Assembly (NCBI RefSeq): GCF_002240415.1
Contig: NZ_CP020028.1
Span: 2,505,501-2,569,500 of the forward strand
Source: Paenibacillus kribbensis
GTDB taxonomy: Bacteria > Bacillota > Bacilli > Paenibacillales > Paenibacillaceae
Length of the DNA: 64,000 nt
Direction: 5' to 3'
Shown: positions 54,825 through 64,000 of the stretch, in pieces
Layout of the letters: each line of letters begins with the position of its first letter
Position numbering within the stretch: position 1 is the first letter of the stretch
Notes under the pieces: generated by a model
Told to the model about the DNA's origin: nothing
Seen by the model: only the letters and a program-made list of their open reading frames with translations
The model's database searches: none
Position numbers and translations under genes: made by a program

Positions 54825-56747
54825 ATGACAAAACAAACTCTTCCGCAACAGGCTGTATCATCGGAAGATATTTATTTGTTTCATGAAGGAACGCTTTATT
54901 TCAGCTACCGATCTTTGGGTTCCCACCTTACTGTGGAGAACGGAGAACAGGGCGTCCGTTTTACGGTCTGGGCTCCTCATGCTCTCCATGTCGGGCTTGC
55001 TACAGATCGTAACAACTGGAATGGGGAACAGGATTCCTTATATAGAGTTCCCAAATCAGGTTTTTGGAGTCGTTTTTTTCCGAGGATATCCCAAGGAACT
55101 TTTTACAAATACGATATTACGGGTGCAAACGGTGAACGTTTTCTGAAAGCAGACCCTTATGCGGTTCGTGCTGAGGTGAGACCGGCAACGGCTTCTGTGG
55201 TCGCTTCTTTAGATGGATATCATTGGAATGATGCGGTTTGGCGCCGAAAACGCAGAGCACTATATGGAAAGCCTCTTCATATATACGAGGTCCATCTCGG
55301 TACTTGGAGGCAAAAAGAAGACGAAACGTTTTATACATACAGGGAAATGGCAGAGCTGCTTGTGCCTTATGTGAGCGATATGGGGTATACACATATTGAA
55401 CTGATGCCGTTGAGTGAGCATCCATATGACCTTTCCTGGGGATACCAACTTACGGGATACTTTGCACTGACAAGCCGTTACGGTGAGCCGCATGATTTTA
55501 TGTATTTGGTGGATCGTTGTCATCAGGCGGGAATTGGAGTGCTTATGGATTGGGTTCCGGCTCATTTTGCGAAAGATGCTCATGGATTGAGACTATTTGA
55601 CGGGTCGCCACTGTTTGAATACGCGGACCCGCTAATTGCAGAAAAACCTGGCTGGGGGACATTGACGTTTGATTATAGCAAGCCGGAAGTACGTTCCTTT
55701 TTGATCTCCAACGCGTTGTTCTGGATGGAGATGTACCATATAGATGGCCTGCGTGTGGATGCAGTGACGAGTATGTTGCGCCTCGATTTTGAAAAGCAGG
55801 ATGGACAATATTGTATGAACTCCAAAGGAGGCGTCGAAAATGAGGAGGCGATCGCTTTCCTTCAACAACTGAATGAGACTGTATTCCGCTATTATCCATA
55901 TGCCCTTATGATGGCAGAGGAGTCCAGTGCCTGGCCAATGGTGACCTCCCCGGTAAGCGATGGGGGGCTTGGTTTTAACTATAAATGGAACATGGGCTGG
56001 ATGAACGATACGCTTGATTATGTTCAAACGGATTTCGACCGTCGGCCTGAGCGCCATAATTTGCTGACATTTCCCATAGCCTATGCATACAGCGAAAATT
56101 TTACACTGCCGTTATCGCATGATGAGGTCGTACATGGTAAAAAGTCGCTGCTTGATAAAATGCCGGGCACCTATGAGCAAAAATTTGCCGGACTGCGAGC
56201 GCTTCTCGGCTACCAAATAACCTCACCAGGTAAAAAGCTCTTATTTATGGGCGGGGAATTTGGCCAATTTATTGAATGGAAGGATCAGGATCAGCTCGAC
56301 TGGTTTTTGCTGGAATATGACAGTCATCGGTCTGTGCATGTCTATACGAAAGCGCTGAATCATTTGTATATTCAGGAAAAGGCATTATGGGAGCTGGATC
56401 ATTCGTGGGACGGCTATCAGTGGATTGAGGCGGAAGACCGTGGACAGAGCGTAATTACGTATTTGCGTAAAGGGAAAAAGCCGGGAGATACTCTGGTTGT
56501 GCTTATTAATTTTCAGCCCGTGCAAAGAGAAAATTATCGAATTGGACTGCAAAAGGCAGGAAGCTATATGGAAATGCTGAACAGCGATCATAAGGACTTT
56601 GGGGGGAGTGGCCAGTTGAACTCCGGAGTGATCCGAACCGCCAAAATTCCTTGCCACGGACAGCTTTACAGCCTGGAGGTAACCATTCCACCCCTCAGTA
56701 TTGTTATACTCAAGAAGGTGCCCCGGAGGCCTAAAAAAGCAGACTAA
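54825..56747 (+). CDS. glgB: 1,4-alpha-glucan branching enzyme GlgB
   Basis: 640 residues from ATG 54825, after GGGTGG (GTG 54822 also possible). GH13 enzyme with an N-terminal CBM48-like domain (residues ~30-130, VRFTVWAPHALHVGLATDRNNW). The barrel has YEVHLGTWR, the nucleophile region MYHIDGLRVDAVTSML, the acid Glu in LMMAEESSAWP, and the stabilising Asp in LPLSHDEVVHG. FMGGEFGQFIEWKD is the usual branching-enzyme loop. The C-terminal beta domain is complete. It is followed 21 bp later by glgA. Confidence 0.96.
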   Translation: MTKQTLPQQAVSSEDIYLFHEGTLYFSYRSLGSHLTVENGEQGVRFTVWAPHALHVGLATDRNNWNGEQDSLYRVPKSGFWSRFFPRISQGTFYKYDITGANGERFLKADPYAVRAEVRPATASVVASLDGYHWNDAVWRRKRRALYGKPLHIYEVHLGTWRQKEDETFYTYREMAELLVPYVSDMGYTHIELMPLSEHPYDLSWGYQLTGYFALTSRYGEPHDFMYLVDRCHQAGIGVLMDWVPAHFAKDAHGLRLFDGSPLFEYADPLIAEKPGWGTLTFDYSKPEVRSFLISNALFWMEMYHIDGLRVDAVTSMLRLDFEKQDGQYCMNSKGGVENEEAIAFLQQLNETVFRYYPYALMMAEESSAWPMVTSPVSDGGLGFNYKWNMGWMNDTLDYVQTDFDRRPERHNLLTFPIAYAYSENFTLPLSHDEVVHGKKSLLDKMPGTYEQKFAGLRALLGYQITSPGKKLLFMGGEFGQFIEWKDQDQLDWFLLEYDSHRSVHVYTKALNHLYIQEKALWELDHSWDGYQWIEAEDRGQSVITYLRKGKKPGDTLVVLINFQPVQRENYRIGLQKAGSYMEMLNSDHKDFGGSGQLNSGVIRTAKIPCHGQLYSLEVTIPPLSIVILKKVPRRPKKAD

Positions 56748-56768
56748 CCACATAGGGAGGAAGACCAT

Positions 56769-58211
56769 ATGAATATTTTGTTTGCGGCAGCAGAAGCACA
56801 TCCATTTATTAAGACAGGTGGGTTGGCTGACGTCATTGGCGCACTGCCGAAGGCACTTCGTCAGGCGGGGTGTGACGTCCGCATCATTTTGCCTAAATAT
56901 GCGGGGATTCCTGATACGTATAAGAGTTCATTGCGGCCTGTAACGATAAAGCATGTACCTGTGGGCTGGCGCGAGCAATATTGTGGAGTAGAGGAACTGA
57001 CGTTGGACGGAATCAAGGTTTATTTTATAGATAACGAATATTACTTCGGTCGCGAAGGCGTTTACGGCTACATGGATGATGGCGAGCGCTTTTCCTTTTT
57101 TAACCGGGCCGTTTTGGAAATACTTCCTGATCTGGATTTTCGCCCAGATATTCTGCATTGTCATGACTGGCATACAGCCATGGTTCCGCTGCTTCTGCAT
57201 GCTGATTATCGCCATTTACCCTTTTACAGTGAAATTCGTACGGTGTTTACGATACATAATCTGCTGTATCAGGGGGAATTTCCATATGAGGTCTTAACAG
57301 AACTGCTGAACCTGGACGGGAGCTATTTTACCCCCGAGGGTGTGGAGTATTACGGCAGATTGAATTTTATGAAGGGGGGACTTACTTACTCGGATCATGT
57401 CACAACTGTGAGTCCAACCTATGCTGAGGAGATCCAGACGGAGTTTTACGGATATGGGTTAGAGGGTCTGCTTCACAAGCTGGGAGAGCAGGGACGCCTG
57501 TCAGGGATTGTGAATGGAATTGATACCACAAGCTATAATCCTGCCACGGACAATCGTATTTATACGAAGTATCGTACCAGTTTGGCCAAGAAGAAGGAAA
57601 ACAAAATTGGCCTGCAAAAGGAACTGGGGCTGCCGATTCGTTCGGATGTGCCTTTAATGGCCATGGTCACCCGGCTTGTCGATATGAAGGGGCTTGATCT
57701 GGTAACCAGAGTGCTTGACGAGATTTTATATTATGATGATATTCAATTTGTCGTGCTGGGCACAGGAGATCCTGCTTTTGAGCACTGGTTCCGGGAGGCG
57801 GCGGGGCGCCATCCTGCTAAAATGTCAGCGCAACTTACCTTCAGCGAGCCTTTGTCACGAAAAGTATATGCTGCAAGCGATATGTTTTTGATGCCGTCGA
57901 GGTTTGAGCCTTGTGGTATCAGCCAACTGCTGGCGCTTCGTTATGGAAGTATTCCCATTGTGCGAGAAACAGGTGGGCTGAACGACACCGTGCAAGCTTA
58001 CAATGAATCCACAGGGGAAGGAAACGGCTTTAGTTTCACGAACTATAACGCACATGACATGCTGCATACGATTCGTCGTGCTGTTGATTTGTATCGCCAG
58101 CCTGAGCATTGGTCCAAGCTTACACAGACGGCTTTTGCAGGAGAGTATAGCTGGGATGTGTCAGCCGAAGCGTATATGGATATTTACCGTTCGCTAACAA
58201 AGTCCGATTGA
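56769..58211 (+). CDS. glgA: Glycogen synthase GlgA
   Basis: 480 residues, ATG 56769 behind GGGAGG. GT5 family: N-terminal KTGGLADVIGALPKAL (ADP-glucose phosphate contact), ILHCHDWHTA, FTIHNLLYQGEF, GIVNGIDTTSYNP, and C-terminal MPSRFEPCGISQLLALRYGSIPIVRETGGL with the catalytic Glu. It extends alpha-1,4 chains from ADP-glucose. No glgD or glgP lies nearby, so breakdown enzymes are elsewhere. A terminator follows. Confidence 0.96.
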   Translation: MNILFAAAEAHPFIKTGGLADVIGALPKALRQAGCDVRIILPKYAGIPDTYKSSLRPVTIKHVPVGWREQYCGVEELTLDGIKVYFIDNEYYFGREGVYGYMDDGERFSFFNRAVLEILPDLDFRPDILHCHDWHTAMVPLLLHADYRHLPFYSEIRTVFTIHNLLYQGEFPYEVLTELLNLDGSYFTPEGVEYYGRLNFMKGGLTYSDHVTTVSPTYAEEIQTEFYGYGLEGLLHKLGEQGRLSGIVNGIDTTSYNPATDNRIYTKYRTSLAKKKENKIGLQKELGLPIRSDVPLMAMVTRLVDMKGLDLVTRVLDEILYYDDIQFVVLGTGDPAFEHWFREAAGRHPAKMSAQLTFSEPLSRKVYAASDMFLMPSRFEPCGISQLLALRYGSIPIVRETGGLNDTVQAYNESTGEGNGFSFTNYNAHDMLHTIRRAVDLYRQPEHWSKLTQTAFAGEYSWDVSAEAYMDIYRSLTKSD

Positions 58212-58223
58212 TTGAATTTGACT

Positions 58224-58272
58224 AAAAAAGGGGCATCCCTTTAGCCAGTGATGGCTGAGGAATGTCCCTTTT
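58224..58272. terminator. Bidirectional terminator between glgA and the amidohydrolase
   Basis: AAAAAAGGGGCAT pairs with ATGTCCCTTTT with an inner AGCCA/TGGCT stem; T-rich on both strands, between convergent genes. Confidence 0.85.
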
Positions 58273-58329
58273 GGCTGTAGAATGGATCCATATATGGCTG
58301 CTCCTTTCTGGAAAGAAAGAGGAGTAAGC

Positions 58330-59511
58330 TTAAGAAGTTCCGTTTTTTAACAGAGCAAATTCTTCTTTAATTTGTGCCAGCAGTTCAGGGTTCGTGATGA
58401 CATCACAAGCAGTCCATGCCAAGGTTCTCGCCGCCAGGAGCATTCCTTCCATAGCCCGGTCCTGCATCGCCAAATCGCGGAATTCAGGCGTATGCAGGGC
58501 ATGCTTCTCGTCAATAACTTGAATGTACGGATGAATGGCAGGGCAATGCAGCGATACGTTTCCGATATCCATGGAGCCGTGATCTTCACCTTCCGTTATG
58601 TCCTCCAGTGCAATTCCGGCCTGCACCAGATTTGCAGTAAAGGTATCGGAAAGCGCGCGGTTAGTCACCATTTCATCATAAGAAGTCTCGTAATTGGAGG
58701 TCTCCAGACGACATCCGGCCTGTAAAGCCGCTCCTTCGGCAATTTGAATAACCCGGCGGGTCAGCGTGTTCAGTTCATGACGTGTGGCCGCTCGCACATA
58801 AAACTGGGCAGAAGCGTAATCTGGAATGATGTTGGCTGCCTGCCCACCATGATTGATAATGCCATGGATACGTACTGTACTTTTCACCTGTTGGCGAAAC
58901 GCATTGATGCCGTTGAACGTTTGGATCACTGCATCCAGTGCGTTAATGCCTTCATGCGGACTGGCCGCCGCGTGAGCAGATTGACCAAAAAATTCAAATT
59001 GTACAGCATCCATTGCCAGCGATTTACCTGATTTCTCGTAGTGGTCATAGGGATGCGTCATAAGTGCTATGTCGCAATCATCAAACAATCCGGCAGCGGC
59101 CATCGGAACCTTTGCACCGCATGTTTCTTCGGCAGGTGTGCCATATATCCGTACTTCTCCACCAATCTCATCGATGACCGATTTGAGACCGACGGCGGCT
59201 CCGGTACTCATCATGCAGATCAAATGGTGTCCGCAGGCATGTCCTAGTCCTTTCAGAGCGTCATATTCCGCCAGAAAAGCGATAATTGGCCCGGGCTTGG
59301 CTGCTTTATAAGTTGCAATAAAGGCTGTTTCTATGCCCAACACAGGTGCCTGAACCTCAAATCCGTGAAAGACGAGTTCTTCTTTTAAACGGGCAGCGGC
59401 CAGAAATTCCTCATTACCAAGCTCAGGATTCGCGCCAATAAATAACGAAATGTCCTTAAAGCGCTGGGCATGCTGCTCAATGGTCTGCTGAATGCTCTGT
59501 TTAAAATCCAT
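58330..59511 (-). CDS. M20-family amidohydrolase (AbgB/PM20D2-like)
   Basis: 393 residues, start at 59511 with AAAGGAG nine bases upstream. Zinc-dependent M20 peptidase fold: IIAFLAEYDAL, GHACGHHLICMMSTGAAVGL, GTPAEETCGAK with the catalytic Glu, then a lid/dimerisation domain (VQFEFFGQSAHAAASPHEGINALD) and a C-terminal SLHCPAIHPYIQV with HTPEFRDLA. This pattern matches p-aminobenzoyl-glutamate or dipeptide amidohydrolases. It is divergent from an amino acid ABC transporter with 148 bp between, so it may work on imported conjugates (inference). Confidence 0.87.
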   Translation of the reverse strand: MDFKQSIQQTIEQHAQRFKDISLFIGANPELGNEEFLAAARLKEELVFHGFEVQAPVLGIETAFIATYKAAKPGPIIAFLAEYDALKGLGHACGHHLICMMSTGAAVGLKSVIDEIGGEVRIYGTPAEETCGAKVPMAAAGLFDDCDIALMTHPYDHYEKSGKSLAMDAVQFEFFGQSAHAAASPHEGINALDAVIQTFNGINAFRQQVKSTVRIHGIINHGGQAANIIPDYASAQFYVRAATRHELNTLTRRVIQIAEGAALQAGCRLETSNYETSYDEMVTNRALSDTFTANLVQAGIALEDITEGEDHGSMDIGNVSLHCPAIHPYIQVIDEKHALHTPEFRDLAMQDRAMEGMLLAARTLAWTACDVITNPELLAQIKEEFALLKNGTS

Positions 59512-59659
59512 GTTGAAAACTCCTTTATATAAGCTGTAATGTAGGTACTGCGTCAGGTACGCTGAAATTGTACTATAACATTCATTGCATAATCATGCAT
59601 ATTCATTTATAATGACACAATCTTATTTATTATAAAGAATTTAAGGGGAGAAAAAAAGA

Positions 59660-61123
59660 TTGAAAAAGCTATATCGTTTTACCGCCCTGATTCTGACGGC
59701 GGTTATCTTGCTGTTGGCTGGCCTTCCCATGCTCACCGCATATGGAACGGAAGCAAAGCCACAAAAAAAACTTGTAGTGGGCATGAGTGCCGACTTTCCA
59801 CCGTATGAGTTTCATAAAGTCATTAACGGTAAGGATACCATTGTTGGGTTCGATGTTGAAATCGCCAAGGAAATCGCCAAGGATCTGGGTGCGGAGATGG
59901 TCCCCGAGGACATGAGCTTCGACTCCTTGCTGCCTGCCCTGCAAAGTGGTCGCGTAGACTTGGTGCTGTCCGGTATGACACCAACGGATGAACGCAGAAA
60001 GAGCATTGATTTTTCCGACGTATACTACCGCTCCAAGCAAGTCATAATGGTACGCCCGGAGGATAAGGACAAATATCCGACGATGGCGGCTCTGAAAGGC
60101 GAGAAGCTCGGCGCGCAAAAGGGCAGTATCCAGGAAGAAATCGCTCAAAAAGTGCCCAATGCCTCTGTAACCTCGCTGGATAAAATATCCGACCTGGTGC
60201 TTCAGCTGCGGACAAATCGTATCAACGCTGTCGTGATTGAGGATACAGTTGCCAAAGGATACACACTGGACGGTACTGTAACGCTTGCCAAGGCGGTGCC
60301 TGAGGATGAGGGAGCAGAGACAGCCGTAGGTATTCGCAAGGGGAATACAGAACTGCTAGCCTCTGTAAATAAAACGCTCGCTCGCTTGAAAGCAGATGGT
60401 TCTATTGAGAAGTTTTCGACAGAAGCGAGTGCCCTGTCTGCCGATCGTCAGATTTCTTCCAATAGTATTGTTGATATTTTTTGGAAATATCGCAGCTTAT
60501 ACGCTACAGGAATTGGCTACACGCTGTTGCTGTCTGCGCTCGGAGTACTGTTCGGATTTGTCATTGGTTTGATTATATCCTTGCTGCGAATGAGCGGTAT
60601 ACGTATTATTGAGTGGTTGGGGACGACTTACGTTGAGGTACTGCGTGGTACACCTATGCTGGTGCAGCTCATGATCATCCACTACGGGGTTGCTCTGACG
60701 CTGGGTGTCAATTTTACGCCACTCCAGTCCGGTATAATTACGTTGTCACTGAATAGCTCGGCATACTTGGCTGAAATTTTCCGTGCAGGTATCCAGGCGG
60801 TAGACCGTGGTCAGATGGAAGCTGCCCGCTCGCTCGGTATGGGACGGGGCAAAGCTATGCGTCATGTTATTTTACCGCAAGCCTTTAAGTCTATTTTGCC
60901 TGCAATCGGTAATGAATTTATTACGATTATTAAAGAATCGTCCATTATTTCCACTATAGGTATGGTGGATATTATGTATCAGGCCCAGGTCATCAAGAAT
61001 ATTACCTACGAAGGATTAAGTCCGTTCTTAATCGCGGCCGCTATTTATTTTGTAATGACATTCAGCTTGTCCAAGCTGCTGGGTTTATGGGAAAGGAAGT
61101 TGAGAGCCAGTGATCACCGTTAA
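59660..61123 (+). CDS. Fused substrate-binding protein and permease of a polar amino acid ABC transporter
   Basis: 487 residues from TTG 59660 with AAGGGGAG nine bases upstream. The signal/anchor helix ([20 protein letters not shown]) is followed by a type-II periplasmic binding domain (residues ~35-260, [47 protein letters not shown]). A HisM/GlnP-type permease follows (~275-480) with the EAA loop [23 protein letters not shown]. Fused transporters of this sort are known from GlnPQ of lactic bacteria. Binding-site residues indicate an amino acid ligand, but which one cannot be said. It overlaps the ATPase gene by 14 bp. Confidence 0.92.
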   Translation: MKKLYRFTALILTAVILLLAGLPMLTAYGTEAKPQKKLVVGMSADFPPYEFHKVINGKDTIVGFDVEIAKEIAKDLGAEMVPEDMSFDSLLPALQSGRVDLVLSGMTPTDERRKSIDFSDVYYRSKQVIMVRPEDKDKYPTMAALKGEKLGAQKGSIQEEIAQKVPNASVTSLDKISDLVLQLRTNRINAVVIEDTVAKGYTLDGTVTLAKAVPEDEGAETAVGIRKGNTELLASVNKTLARLKADGSIEKFSTEASALSADRQISSNSIVDIFWKYRSLYATGIGYTLLLSALGVLFGFVIGLIISLLRMSGIRIIEWLGTTYVEVLRGTPMLVQLMIIHYGVALTLGVNFTPLQSGIITLSLNSSAYLAEIFRAGIQAVDRGQMEAARSLGMGRGKAMRHVILPQAFKSILPAIGNEFITIIKESSIISTIGMVDIMYQAQVIKNITYEGLSPFLIAAAIYFVMTFSLSKLLGLWERKLRASDHR

Positions 61124-61832
61124 GCAACTGCGTAAATCGTTCGGCAAAAACGAAATTTTAAAGGGAATTGATATAGAAATCGCCAAGGGGGAAGTTGTCG
61201 TTATCATCGGTCCCAGTGGTTCGGGAAAAAGTACGTTTTTGCGTTGTATGAATCTGCTGGAGCAGCCGACAGACGGCGAGATTTTGTTTGAGGGCGAGCC
61301 GATAACGGCCCGTGGCCATAACATTAATGCGACTCGGGAGAAAATGGGCATGGTGTTTCAGCATTTTAACCTGTTCCCGCATAAAACAGTGCTGCAAAAC
61401 CTGACACTCGCACCAATACAGGTTAAAGGTCAGTCCAACAAGGAAGCAGAGAAAATTGCGTTGGAGCTCCTGCGTACCGTTGGGCTTGAGGATAAGAAGA
61501 ATACCTATCCGAACCAGCTTTCCGGCGGTCAAAAGCAACGGATTGCGATTGCACGCGCTTTGGCGATGCAGCCGCACGTGATGCTGTTCGATGAGCCTAC
61601 TTCTGCTTTGGACCCTGAAATGGTTGGGGAAGTTCTCGATGTAATGAAAAAGCTCGCTGAAGGCGGCATGACGATGGTGATTGTCACACATGAAATGGGT
61701 TTTGCACGTGAGGTAGGGGATCGGATCATCTTTATGGATAAGGGCCAAATCGTGGAGCAAGGGACACCAGAACAGGTTTTTGGTACGCCAAGCCATGAAC
61801 GCACCCGAGATTTTCTTGCCAAAGTATTGTAA
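61110..61832 (+). CDS. Amino acid ABC transporter ATP-binding protein
   Basis: 240 residues, GTG 61110 inside the preceding gene (AAAGGAAG upstream). Motifs: Walker [17 protein letters not shown]-loop [17 protein letters not shown], signature [15 protein letters not shown], Walker [15 protein letters not shown]-loop VTHEMGFA. This is the GlnQ/HisP subgroup of polar amino acid importers. Together with the fused binding-protein/permease it makes a complete two-gene importer. Confidence 0.95.
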   Translation: MITVKQLRKSFGKNEILKGIDIEIAKGEVVVIIGPSGSGKSTFLRCMNLLEQPTDGEILFEGEPITARGHNINATREKMGMVFQHFNLFPHKTVLQNLTLAPIQVKGQSNKEAEKIALELLRTVGLEDKKNTYPNQLSGGQKQRIAIARALAMQPHVMLFDEPTSALDPEMVGEVLDVMKKLAEGGMTMVIVTHEMGFAREVGDRIIFMDKGQIVEQGTPEQVFGTPSHERTRDFLAKVL

Positions 61833-61861
61833 CGAATTGATTCATTAAGTTATAAAGCAAC

Positions 61862-61925
61862 CCCTCCGCAGTCAATAGGGTCTTGACCACAGTCCTATGT
61901 CTGACAGGAGGGATTTTTCTTTTTC
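61862..61925 (+). terminator. Possible terminator of the amino acid transporter operon
   Basis: CCCCTCC near 61862 pairs with GGAGGG near 61910 across a long loop, followed by ATTTTTCTTTTT. Good T tract, imperfect hairpin. Confidence 0.5.
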
Positions 61926-61968
61926 TGTCACTATTTCCCCATATTTTCGTAATAGATACCGATTTCAT

Positions 61969-61998
61969 AGTGACAAAATTGTAATGAATATAGTATGA
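61969..61998 (+). promoter_or_regulatory. Putative promoter of the c-di-AMP riboswitch transcript
   Basis: GTGACA (61969-61974), 18-base spacer, TATGAT (61993-61998). It precedes the ydaO-type aptamer by about 60 bases. Confidence 0.4.
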
Positions 61999-62069
61999 TG
62001 TTCAAGGTTCCCAACATTTTCATGCAGATAAGGTTACAAAATTGTGATATTATGCAGTAAGCCAAAACT

Positions 62070-62262
62070 TGCCGGGCCAGCATAAAGCTCATGATATACG
62101 CCGAATGCTTGGACCAAAACTATGGGAAGTGCGGGGGACGTAACAACGGCAGTCATTCCGATTCGTCATAAGACGGATAGGATTGGAAGCTGCCTAGGGG
62201 TGAATTGCACAAGCATAGGGCTTCTCCTGAGTCCGAATCCGACAGCTAACTTCGCAGGCATA
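62070..62262 (+). promoter_or_regulatory. Cyclic di-AMP (ydaO/yuaA) riboswitch
   Basis: The blocks of this large aptamer are present: CGCCGAAT (62100-62106), GCGGGGGACG (62131-62140), AGGGGTGAATTGCAC (62196-62210), and TCCGAATCCGACAGCTAACTTCGCAGGC (from 62232). These correspond to the GGGGTGAATC and CCGAATCCGTCAGCTAACCTCGTAGGC signature of ydaO motifs. It precedes a wall-lytic protein gene, a classic target of this riboswitch. Exact 5' boundary uncertain. Confidence 0.92.
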
Positions 62263-62282
62263 ACAGAGGAGGTACATATCTT

Positions 62283-62948
62283 TTGAAACATCTGAAACGT
62301 ATTGGACAAACCATGAAATTTGCGGTGCTTGCCGCAGCTATTGCAGGGCTGGCACAAACAGCCGGAGTAGCGAATGCCGCTTCGCTACATACCGCCAAAG
62401 AGGGCGATACCTTCTTCTTGCTTGCTCAACGTTATGGAGTATCGGTAGACGAACTGACGAAGGCAAACCCGAATATTGCCCCAGGCAACATATACGCAGG
62501 TCTGCAAATTATGGTGCCTGGTGACACAGGTGTGAAGGCTGCTTCGGATTCGAAGCCACAGCTTCTTAAGGAGACAGAACCAAATGAGGGTCCAACGATT
62601 AAAGCATGGGGCAAAACATTCAATTACAGTAAAGTAGTTGATGTTAAAGCTACAGCATATTCTGCCGCAGGTGATGAAAATGGCAAGTGGGGCGCGGTAG
62701 ACTACTACGGCAATCCGCTTAAGCTAGGTACGATTGCGGTAGACCCGAACGTAATTCCGATGGGAACGAAGGTGCTAGTTACAGGGTATTCCCACCCCGG
62801 CCTGCCAGACCATTCTTTTGTGGCCGTCGCCCGCGATCAGGGCAGTGCCATTACAGGCAAGCGAATTGATATCTTTATTCCTGGCAGCAAATCATTTGTG
62901 AACGATTTTGGCTTTCAAAATGTGAAATTATACGTTATTGATAAATAA
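62283..62948 (+). CDS. LysM and 3D-domain cell-wall protein (YocH-like)
   Basis: 221 residues from TTG 62283, nine bases after GGAGG. Signal peptide (FAVLAAAIAGLAQTAGVANA, cleavage near residue 31), one LysM domain (residues ~35-80, TAKEGDTFFLLAQRYGVSVDELTKANP) and a C-terminal 3D domain (~120-220). The 3D domain has VKATAYSAAGDENG, GTIAVDPNVIPMGTKV, and ARDQGSAITGKRIDIFIP, whose Asp residues define the family. These proteins are secreted muralytic enzymes of the MltA/YocH type. Control by c-di-AMP fits osmotic and wall homeostasis. Confidence 0.92.
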   Translation: MKHLKRIGQTMKFAVLAAAIAGLAQTAGVANAASLHTAKEGDTFFLLAQRYGVSVDELTKANPNIAPGNIYAGLQIMVPGDTGVKAASDSKPQLLKETEPNEGPTIKAWGKTFNYSKVVDVKATAYSAAGDENGKWGAVDYYGNPLKLGTIAVDPNVIPMGTKVLVTGYSHPGLPDHSFVAVARDQGSAITGKRIDIFIPGSKSFVNDFGFQNVKLYVIDK

Positions 62949-63055
62949 CATTAGCTAGAACACAGAGTAAACAAACATAATATATATTATGTAAACTTAA
63001 TGCATAGATTGTACAATTTAATAAATGGGATCAGGTTTAAAACAGGCCCACACCT

Positions 63056-63105
63056 AAAAAGCTGTCTTGACTAGCAGAATGCATCTGCTAGCAGGACAGC
63101 TTTTT
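63056..63105. terminator. Bidirectional terminator between the 3D protein and the deacetylase
   Basis: AAAAAGCTGTC (63056-63066) with GACAGCTTTTT (63095-63105) and an inner CTAGCAGA/TCTGCTAG stem. T-rich on both strands, between convergent genes. Confidence 0.9.
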
Positions 63106-63145
63106 GGTTGAATCTAGTTCGGTGCTTGCTCCTTAAACAACCCCT

Positions 63146-63952
63146 TTATTTCCGTTCCGATGTGTGGAGCAGCCGGGGAACTGTAACGAATTTGTAGCCC
63201 TTGGCCTTCAGGGACTGAATTAGACCCGGAAGGGCCTGGACTGTGCCTTGCAGGTTGGAGCTTTGGCCTCCGCCTGCGTGCATTAAAATAATGGAGCCGG
63301 GCCCGGTAGCAGGGATCACATTGCGCTGGATTTGTTTTTTACTTAGTCCCTTCCAGTCGAGGGAGTCTACATTCCAATTGACAATCATGTAGCCATGGCG
63401 ACGTGCCCACTGGATTTGAGGCTCCGTGATTTCGCCATATGGTGGACGAATCAGCTTGGGACGAAAACCGGCGCTGGCTTGTAAAATACGTTCTGTTTTC
63501 GTAATCTGATTGCGAAAGCGTTCTGGTGTAGCCTTCCTGAAATCCGGATGGGTATAAGAATGGTTCCCTATCGCATGACCTTCACGGATAATACGGCGGA
63601 TGATACCCGGATGTCTCTCCGCGCGGTGACCTACGATAAAAAAGGTGGCCTTGATGCCGTTCGCGTGCAAAACATCCAAAACCTGTGGCGTATACCTGGA
63701 ATCGGGTACATCATCAAAAGTTAAGGCAATTTGGCGGGTATGCGGGCCGCACATTTTAAAAATGTCGGCATGTTTTTTTCGCAGCATGCCTAAGGTAGGA
63801 GCTGTCCGGTCTGTACTTTGATGTACAGAAGAAGTAACTGCCGCTTCCTTGGGATGGTGCGCTCCGATGCTGGGAGGCACATCCGCGTGAACAGGAAAAC
63901 TCGTAAATGCTAGTAACAGTGCCATACTTGGTAACACTCCTCTGTACGGCAT
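63146..63952 (-). CDS. Secreted polysaccharide deacetylase (NodB family, CE4)
   Basis: 268 residues, start at 63952 after GGGGG. Signal peptide (VLPSMALLLAFTSFPVHA, cleavage near residue 23), a ~45-residue spacer and a CE4 domain. Motifs in order are TFDDVPDSRYT (catalytic base and metal Asp), HSYTHPDF (metal His pair), RPPYGEI, WNVDSLDW, and LMHAGGG (His). All metal ligands are present, so it should be active on N-acetylated glycans such as peptidoglycan. The upstream region runs off the window edge. Confidence 0.92.
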   Translation of the reverse strand: MPYRGVLPSMALLLAFTSFPVHADVPPSIGAHHPKEAAVTSSVHQSTDRTAPTLGMLRKKHADIFKMCGPHTRQIALTFDDVPDSRYTPQVLDVLHANGIKATFFIVGHRAERHPGIIRRIIREGHAIGNHSYTHPDFRKATPERFRNQITKTERILQASAGFRPKLIRPPYGEITEPQIQWARRHGYMIVNWNVDSLDWKGLSKKQIQRNVIPATGPGSIILMHAGGGQSSNLQGTVQALPGLIQSLKAKGYKFVTVPRLLHTSERK

Positions 63953-64000
63953 ATGTATTCCCCCTTTCCGTCCAGTGGTACGTGGTACCTAGTGGTGCTC

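Noticed and set aside
59540..59640. ArgR or CodY operator upstream of the amino acid transporter
   Set aside because: TGCATAATCATGCATATTCAT is suggestive, but it matches neither consensus well enough in AT-rich DNA.

Overview
The window reads as chromosomal DNA of a low-to-moderate GC Gram-positive spore-former, most probably Paenibacillus of the P. polymyxa type. This is inferred from strong GGAGG ribosome sites, GTG/TTG starts, Bacillus-style riboswitches and intrinsic terminators, a polycistronic pdh operon, ThiN-type thiamine pyrophosphokinase and a non-ribosomal peptide synthetase (NRPS). No rRNA, tRNA, CRISPR array, prophage or intact insertion sequence was seen. The first gene runs off the left edge.

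Layout. 1-520: tail of an FtsJ-like methyltransferase. 702-11227: a tight Tad/Flp-pilus-like operon made of a Ser/Thr kinase fused to a degenerate MinD/TadZ-like domain, a CpaB/SAF protein, two more MinD-like proteins with broken P-loops, a CpaF/TadA ATPase, a fused TadB-TadC membrane protein and four small membrane or secreted proteins of unknown function. 11414-12967: ABC-F ATPase. 13065-17382: TPP riboswitch with terminator, then tenI-thiO-thiS-thiG-thiF (thiazole branch of thiamine synthesis). 17473-21163: an orphan response regulator with a degenerate receiver, an NlpC/P60 peptidase, thiN, a small tyrosine phosphatase and an esterase. 21383-26780: pdhABCD. 26947-32969: thyA, dfrA, gltD, topB.

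33295-45562 is the accessory island. It holds an aldo/keto reductase, a long AT-rich gap, a cyclic di-GMP class I riboswitch with a terminator, a 2973-residue dimodular NRPS (C-A-PCP-E-C-A-PCP-reductase), and a condensation-like acyltransferase. The two adenylation domains come from a nearly identical 1.54-kb direct repeat and share the same specificity code. The predicted product is an N-acylated D,L-dipeptide of one large hydrophobic residue, released as an aldehyde or alcohol and switched by c-di-GMP. This is the best candidate for a previously undescribed system; the kinase-linked Tad-like operon is second.

45675-53326: a HAD phosphatase and ArsR-type regulator (minus strand), an MFS exporter preceded by a structured leader, and an operon of PhnC-like ATPase, VCBS-repeat lipoprotein, response regulator and sensor kinase. 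53417-58211: glycogen genes glgC (minus) and glgB-glgA. 58330-61832: an M20 amidohydrolase, and a polar amino acid ABC transporter whose binding protein and permease are fused. 61969-63952: a c-di-AMP (ydaO-type) riboswitch driving a LysM/3D cell-wall protein, and a convergent polysaccharide deacetylase.

Two genes, tenI and dfrA, appear to start at AUC and AUA. In both, a good Shine-Dalgarno sequence and the family's N-terminus point to the non-standard codon rather than the nearest conventional start.
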